Source of the DNA: GCA-003244245 sp036266995
Lineage (GTDB): Bacteria > Actinomycetota > Actinomycetes > Mycobacteriales > Pseudonocardiaceae
Assembly: GCA_036266995.1 (NCBI GenBank)
Contig: DATAWX010000104.1
Location: forward strand, 1 to 64,000
DNA length: 64,000 nt
Direction of reading: 5' to 3'
Part shown: in pieces, positions 58,760-64,000 of the stretch
Layout: every line of letters starts with the position of its first letter
How positions within the stretch are numbered: position 1 is the stretch's first letter
The notes under the pieces: model-generated
Database searches by the model: none
Told to the model about the DNA's origin: nothing
The model's input: only the letters and a program-made list of their open reading frames with translations
Program-made: the position numbers and the translations under genes

Positions 58760-60097
58760 ATGGCGCAAGCAGTCTCGAACCACGACGCTGAGCGCGCGGC
58801 GCCGACGAAACAGCGCCTTGTCTATCCCAAGATGGGTTTGCTCTTCGTGGTCGTCATCGGCTGCTTCACGGCCTGGGGGATCGCGGCCGACCTGACCACG
58901 CCGATGGTGGCCGGCTTCAAGCACATCTTCGAAATGAGTACGTTCCAGGCCAGCCTGGTTCAGTTGGCCTACTTCGGCGCCTACTTCCTCCTCGCCCTGC
59001 CGGCGGCCTTAATCAACGAGCGGTTCGGCTACAAGGCCGGGTTGCTGACCGGCCTCGGCTTGGCCGCCGCTGGGGCGTTCTTGTTCTATCCCGCGAGCAA
59101 GATTCTGACCTACGAGGCATTCCTGGTGGCGCTGTTCGCTCTGGCCGCCGGGTGCTCCATCTTGGAAACCTCGGCCAACCCGTACGTGATCTCTTTGGGG
59201 CCGGAGGAGACGGCGACCCGGCGGCTGAACTTCGCGCAGGCGTTCAACCCGCTGGGCACCAACATCGGCGTGCTGATCGCCGCGACCCTGATCTTGCCGA
59301 AGCTGGATTCCCCGGTGGACCTGACCTCGGCCACGCCGGAGCAGGTCCAAGCCATCCGTGCGGGGCAGCTCGGCGCCGTGATGGGTCCCTACCTCGGGCT
59401 CGGCATGCTGCTCTTGGCCATCTGGGTCGTGATTGCCACCCAGAGAGCGCCCAAGATCATCGAGGAGTTCCCCGACGTCGGCGACACCAGCAAGGGCGCG
59501 CTAGCCCGGATGCTCTGGAACAACAAGCGGTACCGGTTCGGTGTGGTGGCCCAGTTCTTCAACGTCGCCGCGCAGGTCTGCACGTGGACCTTCATCCTGC
59601 AGTACGTCCAGCAGGCCATCAACGGCAGTCTGGAGCTCGGCGGCTACCTGTTGCAGGTCAGCCTGATCATTTTCCTGCTGTCCCGGTTCCTCATGACCTG
59701 GGTGATTGGAAAGATCCGCGCGACGAAGGTAATGGCCGCCCTCGCCGTCCTCGCGGTGCTGCTGTGTCTCTACGCCGTGGCCGCACCCAACATCACGGGG
59801 GTCGTGGCGCTGGTCTTGGTCTCGTTCTGCCTGTCGCTCATGTTCCCCACCATCTACGGGGTTGCTCTGCACGGCCTCGGCCCGGCCACCAAGTTCGGCG
59901 CTGCCGGATTGGTGATGGCCATCGTCGGCGGCGCGATCATGCCCCTCGTTCAGGGCGCAACGCTGGACGCCACGAGCCCGGCCGTCTCCTTCGCGGTTCC
60001 GGCTGTGTGCTTCGCGGTGGTCGCGGCGTTCGCGTTCTACGACCTTCGGGCCAGGGAGCAACCCGCGATCGCGACCAGCGAGGCGGGTGCGGCATGA
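58760..60097 (+). CDS. FucP-type MFS sugar permease
   Basis: A 445-residue, 12-helix sugar:proton symporter of the FHS group that includes L-fucose FucP and glucose/galactose GluP. Motifs: FVVVIGCFTAWGIAADLTTPM in helix 1 (in parts), LVQLAYFGAYFLLALPAALINERFGYKAG in helix 2-loop, CSILETSANPYVISLGP (family-specific helix 4 Asn region, about residue 140) and FAQAFNPLGTNIGVLIA. It imports a hexose or 6-deoxyhexose into the cytoplasm. ATG at 58760, GTG at 58751 possible. Its TGA overlaps the ATG of the next gene (ATGA), an ABC-type sugar-binding lipoprotein, an unusual partnership. Confidence 0.92.
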   Translation: MAQAVSNHDAERAAPTKQRLVYPKMGLLFVVVIGCFTAWGIAADLTTPMVAGFKHIFEMSTFQASLVQLAYFGAYFLLALPAALINERFGYKAGLLTGLGLAAAGAFLFYPASKILTYEAFLVALFALAAGCSILETSANPYVISLGPEETATRRLNFAQAFNPLGTNIGVLIAATLILPKLDSPVDLTSATPEQVQAIRAGQLGAVMGPYLGLGMLLLAIWVVIATQRAPKIIEEFPDVGDTSKGALARMLWNNKRYRFGVVAQFFNVAAQVCTWTFILQYVQQAINGSLELGGYLLQVSLIIFLLSRFLMTWVIGKIRATKVMAALAVLAVLLCLYAVAAPNITGVVALVLVSFCLSLMFPTIYGVALHGLGPATKFGAAGLVMAIVGGAIMPLVQGATLDATSPAVSFAVPAVCFAVVAAFAFYDLRAREQPAIATSEAGAA

Positions 60098-61374
60098 GAC
60101 TTCGAGGCATCCTCACCGTACTAGGGCTGGTTATCGCGTGCGTGTTGGTTGCCTGCGCGCCCGACCGGGGCGTGAGCCAGCGGTTCGCTACCGATCTCGA
60201 GGTGGTCTCCTGGTGGACATCGGGGTCCGAGCAGCAAGCCCTTACCGTGCTGTTCGACGCCTACCGGGCAGCACACCCAGGGGCGACGGTCACCAATGGT
60301 GCCGTCGCGGGGGGTGGCGGCAGCAACGCCCAGGTCGTGCTCGCCCAGCGCCTGCTGTCCGGGAACCCACCCGATGTATGGCAGACCTTCCCCGGCGGAG
60401 CGCTGCGAGCATACGTCGATCAGGGCCAGGTCGCCGACCTCAGCGACCTGTACGGCCAGGGCGGGCTGGCGACGGTCCTGCCGGAAGTCATCCGCGACGG
60501 GCTTACCGTCGACGGCAAGCAGTACGGGGTGCCGACCAGCGCCCACCGCGGCAACATGCTGTTTTACAACACCGCCCTGCTGGCGAGGGCCGGCGTGGCC
60601 CAGCCGGGAGCCGGTTACCTGTCCACGACCTTCCTCGATGACTTGGCGAAGCTGGACAAAGCCGGCATCAAGCCACTGTGTCTGGGAGCCAAGGACCCGT
60701 TCACCACCACCGCGCTGTTCGAGAACACCCTGCTGAGCGTGGTCGGCGCTGACGGGTGGCGGCGGATCGCCGAGGATCGATTCCACTGGGACTCCGACTC
60801 CGTAGCCGAGGCGCTGCGCCGGTTCGGGCAGATCCTGGACTACGCCGACCCCCAGGCGGCGGCGCTGACGTGGGACGCGGCCACCAAGAAGCTCGCGGAC
60901 GGCGAGTGCGCCTTCGAGACCCTCAACGACTCGGCCTTCGGGGAGTTGGTCAGCGCCGGGGCGGTCGACGGCAAGACCTTCGGCGAGGTGCCCTATCCCG
61001 GCACCGACGGGACATACGTCGCCGTGGTCGACACCTTCGTCGCAGCCCGCCAATCCCAGAACGCCCGCAAGGCATCCGAATTCCTCGCCGTCCTTGGTTC
61101 GCCGGACACGCAACTCGCCTTCAGCAAGGCCAAGGGCTCGGTGCCGATCCGGACCGACGTCGACGTCTCGTCGCTGACGCCCTACCAGCAATCGGCCGCG
61201 AAGGCGCTGCGGAGTGGCACAGTGCTGTGGTCGATCGTGCACGGAGAGGCAACGCGCCCCCAGTTCCAGCAAGGCTTCTACGACGCGGTCGCGACCTACG
61301 TCCGCGGCCGCGACGCCAAGGCATTCCGCACCACGCTCACCGACGCCATGCGTCGCCAGGCCCCACCCAAGTAG
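60094..61374 (+). CDS. Extracellular sugar-binding lipoprotein (family 1 SBP)
   Basis: A 426-residue solute-binding protein of the type that feeds carbohydrate ABC importers. The signal MRLRGILTVLGLVIACVLVAC carries the lipobox LVAC (Cys about residue 21). Body motifs: VVSWWTSGSEQQALTVLFDAYRAAHPG (in parts), LLSGNPPDVWQTFPGGAL, YGVPTSAHRGNMLFYN, KPLCLGAKDPFTTTALFENTLL. No ABC permease or ATPase gene is in the window; instead its ATG overlaps the stop of a FucP-type permease. It may bind the same sugar for that permease, or work with an ABC importer encoded elsewhere. A hairpin (61406-61433) follows. Confidence 0.92.
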   Translation: MRLRGILTVLGLVIACVLVACAPDRGVSQRFATDLEVVSWWTSGSEQQALTVLFDAYRAAHPGATVTNGAVAGGGGSNAQVVLAQRLLSGNPPDVWQTFPGGALRAYVDQGQVADLSDLYGQGGLATVLPEVIRDGLTVDGKQYGVPTSAHRGNMLFYNTALLARAGVAQPGAGYLSTTFLDDLAKLDKAGIKPLCLGAKDPFTTTALFENTLLSVVGADGWRRIAEDRFHWDSDSVAEALRRFGQILDYADPQAAALTWDAATKKLADGECAFETLNDSAFGELVSAGAVDGKTFGEVPYPGTDGTYVAVVDTFVAARQSQNARKASEFLAVLGSPDTQLAFSKAKGSVPIRTDVDVSSLTPYQQSAAKALRSGTVLWSIVHGEATRPQFQQGFYDAVATYVRGRDAKAFRTTLTDAMRRQAPPK

Positions 61375-61405
61375 GCAGCCGCCCCGCATGCCGGCGGGTC
61401 GCCAC

Positions 61406-61433
61406 GGCCGGGTCAGATCGTCGTGACCGGGCC
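61406..61433. terminator. Hairpin after the sugar-binding lipoprotein gene
   Basis: GGCCGGGTCA (61406-61415) pairs with TGACCGGGCC (61424-61433) at 9 of 10 positions around an 8-base loop, 31 bp after the stop. It probably ends the permease/binding-protein transcript. Confidence 0.6.
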
Positions 61434-62098
61434 AGATGGACGAGCGACATCGACTGGTGTCGAGTCGGTCTCGGACTGCGCGTCGGCCAGGCAGGGACCT
61501 CCCGCGGGTCGACGGTTCATCGGCGTGACACCGCGACTCGCGGCATGACCAACGTGACGCTAAGGAGTCAAGCGTTGGGGCGTCGGCCAGCAAGGTGCGT
61601 CCAGCAAAGTGGTGTGCGGCAGGCCTGCGGTGCGCTCCAGCACGTCGCGCCTGCCCGAGAGCTCTACCGCACCCTCACCCGCTAGGCGCGACGTCAAAAC
61701 GCTCCCGCCGAGCTGCCGTCTGGAACGCCGTGTACTGAAGAGAACAGGTGCACTGTCATCGCGGGCACAGCGGAAGCGTCAGTTGTGCGGCATCTTCTTA
61801 CGTACCCGATCAACTATAAATGGTTTTCCTAAGGTGAGAGGAAGGGCCCTTTATGTGTACCGAAAGATTTTATCATTCCGAGACTGCGACGCTGCGTAAT
61901 TGGGTCGGACCGCGAACGGTGTGACGGAGATCGCTGGAATGAACTTGGCGATGGCAGCGAACGTTTAGGTGGACATCGCGGGCTCACGTCCTGCCGCATT
62001 TTTGACTATCACTGGGTACTTCTGAGGTCGATCGTAAGGCTGTGTTCAGCATCGACCAACTCTGAAAACGAGTAATTCTCAGCTCGCAGGAGGCTGCG
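61434..62098. other. Intergenic region before ECF sigma gene
   Basis: 665 bp with no convincing gene. It is GC-rich at first and drops in GC from about 61780 to 61910 (AACTATAAATGG and TTTATCATTCC lie here), likely promoter or foreign DNA. AGGAGG at 62088-62093 is the ribosome-binding site of the sigma gene. Nothing else recognised. Confidence 0.45.
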
Positions 62099-62701
62099 AT
62101 GACGATGGCAACCTCTATCGCCACTAGTTATGACCATGCCAGCGCCACGAGCAGCGTGGCTGACCTGTTGTTACGGATTGGTGACGGGGAGCCCGCGGCC
62201 TGGGACGAAATTTACCGCCAGCATAAACAGCTCGTGTACGCGACGGTGCGGTCCTTCCGATTGCAGGAGGCCGACGCGCTCGACGCGGTGCAGATGACCT
62301 GGCTGCGGTTAGCGGAAAACGCGCATCGGATACGGTTTCCTGAGCGGCTGGGTGGTTGGTTGGCGACCACTGCCCGCCACGAATGCTTGCGTATCGTGCG
62401 CCAGGCCAAGCCTGCCTCAGGTGCTATTGGGATAGTGCCCGAAGCTGTCGTCGATCCCTCGGTGGGTCCCGAGCAGCGCGTCATCGACGCCGACACCTCA
62501 CGGACGCTGTGGAAGCTCGTCGCTGAATTGTCGCCTCGTCGGCGGACCCTGTTGCGGGCCCTGTTCACCGACAACCCGCGGTCCTACGCCGAGGTGGCCG
62601 ACGCCGCCGGAATTCCGCCCGGCGGGATAGGGCCCACACGAGCGCGGGCCCTTCAGCAGCTGCGGCGCAGGCTCAACGAACGCGAGTTGGACTGCAATTA
62701 A
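62099..62701 (+). CDS. ECF-type RNA polymerase sigma factor
   Basis: A 200-residue sigma-70 family ECF factor. Region 2: WDEIYRQHKQLVYATVRSFRLQEADALDAVQMTWLRLAENAHRIRFPERLGGWL (in parts: ALDAVQMTWLRLAENAHRI, about residue 60). Region 4: LSPRRRTLLRALFTDNPRSYAEVADAAGIPPGGIGPTRARALQQLRRRL (in parts: GIGPTRARALQQLRRRL, about residue 176). No anti-sigma gene follows; the next gene is a divergent-convergent Crp-type regulator. The ATG has AGGAGG five bases upstream. It lacks the extra C-terminal domain of larger ECF groups. Confidence 0.9.
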   Translation: MTMATSIATSYDHASATSSVADLLLRIGDGEPAAWDEIYRQHKQLVYATVRSFRLQEADALDAVQMTWLRLAENAHRIRFPERLGGWLATTARHECLRIVRQAKPASGAIGIVPEAVVDPSVGPEQRVIDADTSRTLWKLVAELSPRRRTLLRALFTDNPRSYAEVADAAGIPPGGIGPTRARALQQLRRRLNERELDCN

Positions 62702-62747
62702 TTCACGCTCTCGCTCGACCAGCGGACCGCAGGGACACCAGGTAGGC

Positions 62748-63440
62748 TCATACTCGGCTCCGTTTTCGCAGGGCCTCCAGATCGCGGAGCACTATGGTGC
62801 GCCCCTGTAATTCGATGAGTCCCCGTGTGGCGAGTGACTGCAGTGCCCGGTTCACCGCCGGACGTGAGGCACCGATCATCCCGGCGAGGTCGGTCTGAGT
62901 CAATCCGCTATCGAGAACAACGCCATGCACCTGGCCGTGCATGGCGGCAAGCTGCAGAAGAAGTTTTGCCAGCCGGCCCGCGAGGTCGAGGAACGCCAAG
63001 TCACCTGCCTTTTCCGTGAGGTTCCGAACGAGCTTGCCGATCAACTTAAGGAACTCGTCTGCCAGTCCGGGATTGACGCTCATCAGCTCTAGCAGTTGCC
63101 TCCTCGGCAACATGAAGATCGACGCGGATCTCAACGCGACCACCGATGCTGAACGTGGTGATCCGTCGAGCAGCGCTAGCTCACCGAAGATCTCCTCCGG
63201 TCCGAGGATGTTCAGCACCATCTCGTCGCCACGTTCTGATGTGAAAACGATTTTCACCAGTCCTTCGATCACAGCATAAAGATGATCTCCGGGGTCACCC
63301 TGGTGACAGATGATCTGTCCAGGAGCGTAGATCCGGGACAGGCCGGCGCGCGCGGCGGCCGAAATGCCCTCTTGGCTGAGCACTTGGAACAGTGGAATTT
63401 CGGCCAACACATCAGCGAGCGGCCGGCCGTGTGCGGCCAT
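62748..63440 (-). CDS. Crp/Fnr-family transcriptional regulator
   Basis: A 230-residue regulator. A cyclic-nucleotide-binding-type cupin (about residues 15-130) has PGQIICHQGDPGDHLYAVIEGLVKI (in parts), LGPEEIFGELALLDGSPRSASV with the phosphate-binding loop, then a long dimer helix. The winged helix (about residues 165-225) shows LTQTDLAGMIGASRPAVNRALQSLATRGLIEL with the recognition helix SRPAVNRAL. No Fe-S Cys set of FNR is present. Ligand could be cAMP or c-di-GMP. Convergent with the ECF sigma gene, 46 bp apart. Confidence 0.93.
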   Translation of the reverse strand: MAAHGRPLADVLAEIPLFQVLSQEGISAAARAGLSRIYAPGQIICHQGDPGDHLYAVIEGLVKIVFTSERGDEMVLNILGPEEIFGELALLDGSPRSASVVALRSASIFMLPRRQLLELMSVNPGLADEFLKLIGKLVRNLTEKAGDLAFLDLAGRLAKLLLQLAAMHGQVHGVVLDSGLTQTDLAGMIGASRPAVNRALQSLATRGLIELQGRTIVLRDLEALRKRSRV

Positions 63441-63550
63441 GTGTACAGTCTAGTACGCCAGCCGTAGACCGTGATCTTGCGGCGTGTCGGTCCGGACATA
63501 AGCCCGCTACCACGTGATCGTCTTCGGTTTGTGAGGACTTCAGAAAATCA

Positions 63551-63573
63551 CGCGGTGGCCGTCGGCCACCGCG
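63551..63573. repeat. Perfect 10-bp hairpin next to transposase remnant
   Basis: CGCGGTGGCC (63551-63560) and GGCCACCGCG (63564-63573) with a 3-base loop. It lies just before the IS701-like remnant and may be its terminal structure or a terminator. Confidence 0.5.
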
Positions 63574-63586
63574 TAGCGGCGCAGTG

Positions 63587-63720
63587 ATGGTCGAGGATGC
63601 TGGAGGAGCTGCTCGGTCGGGTGGCGGCCGGTTTGGCCGAGTCGAGCCGTGGCGGCGGGGGTTCGTGCGGGCTTGCTGGTCGACCTCCCGCGGGAGAACT
63701 GTTGGACGATCCTGTCCGGT
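63587..63720 (+). mobile_element. IS701-like transposase remnant
   Basis: Three frames in turn carry LEELLGRVAAGLAE, GRFGRVEPWRRGFVRA and GLLVDLPRENCWTI, the N-terminal signature of IS701-type transposases (RFxRVEPRRR...GLLxxLPRKNCWTI in the family). At least two frameshifts occur within 130 bp and the catalytic DDE domain is not found downstream. A dead fragment. Confidence 0.65.
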
Positions 63721-64000
63721 CATGGTCGCACTTTGGTGGTGAACTCGGCGAGGGTGGACCCGTCGGGTGCGGCGGCCAGGCCAACGCCGCGGACAGCGCG
63801 GCGCAGAGCCTGGGCTTGTTCTTTTCGATGTCGCCGACTCGGGTTGCGCCGATCAGGTGGACACGGCGTCGCACTGAAGAGTGCGGTTGCCCCATGGCGG
63901 TTGGCACAGCGCGGCGTGCGCCCGACAACGACGATTCGATGGGTGGCTACCTGGGCTGGCGGTGATGAGGATCCATACCTCAGGCGAGCACTGCGATGAC
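63721..64000. other. Window-end region, unassigned
   Basis: 280 bp to the window edge. A minus-strand frame reads RNPSRRHRKEQAQALRRAVRG then APDGSTLAEFTTKV, possibly a gene or mobile remnant continuing off the window, but no family is recognised. Confidence 0.3.

Overview
The window is high-GC actinomycete chromosome. Lineage markers are a nickel superoxide dismutase with a divergent SodX-type peptidase, a fused E2-E1 2-oxoglutarate enzyme (Kgd), an FtsW/RodA-type protein, many GTG/TTG starts and dense two-strand coding. The family mix suggests Pseudonocardiales or a neighbouring order, but nothing here fixes the genus. I saw no rRNA, tRNA, CRISPR array or intact insertion sequence.

Layout. 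0-9 kb: small membrane protein, SirB1-like protein, sodN/sodX, an RmlC-like epimerase, a PAS-GGDEF-EAL protein with a degenerate GGDEF site, an MFS exporter and an aldo/keto reductase. 9-18 kb (minus strand): a zinc-binding-type protein, a fused two-half ABC exporter, an N-terminally truncated AraC regulator, kgd and a DUF6104 protein. 18-26 kb: ferredoxin, separate RibD-like reductase and deaminase genes, a DHA2-type MFS, a frameshifted PhoD phosphatase coupled to a MaoC hydratase, a GNAT acetyltransferase and a BBE-type flavoprotein oxidase. 26-31.6 kb: pstSCAB behind a PHO-box-like direct repeat, ending in a receiver-less winged-helix gene, then tatA. 31.7-40.4 kb: YbdK-type ligase, SurE, small unknowns, class V aminotransferase, DUF6390-type protein, beta-helix lipoprotein, PrsW coupled to a nucleoside deoxyribosyltransferase, an 11-mer repeat protein and an SDR. 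40.4-44 kb: a two-gene unit of a DUF4185/lectin-like repeat protein and a galactose-oxidase-like kelch protein. 44-52 kb: HNH-like lipoprotein, ECF sigma/anti-sigma pair, polysaccharide deacetylase, FtsW/RodA protein, ArsR-SRPBCC regulator with operator, M23 lipoprotein.

52-58.6 kb alternates intact metabolic genes (alcohol dehydrogenase, cupin, MidA-like methyltransferase, FAD monooxygenase) with decayed ones: a flavin monooxygenase tail, an MmyB-type regulator, a VOC protein, an IS3 orfA and a RelE/ParE-type toxin-antitoxin pair. 58.7-61.4 kb holds a FucP-type MFS permease whose stop overlaps the start of an ABC-type sugar-binding lipoprotein, with no ABC permease in view. The window ends with an ECF sigma factor, a Crp/Fnr regulator and a broken IS701-like transposase.

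Most unusual signals: the MFS/solute-binding-protein unit; a 64-bp palindromic repeat present twice, one copy supplying the stop codons of two convergent genes; a perfect 21-bp palindrome that does the same for another convergent pair; the receiver-less regulator in the pst operon; and the PrsW/deoxyribosyltransferase couple.
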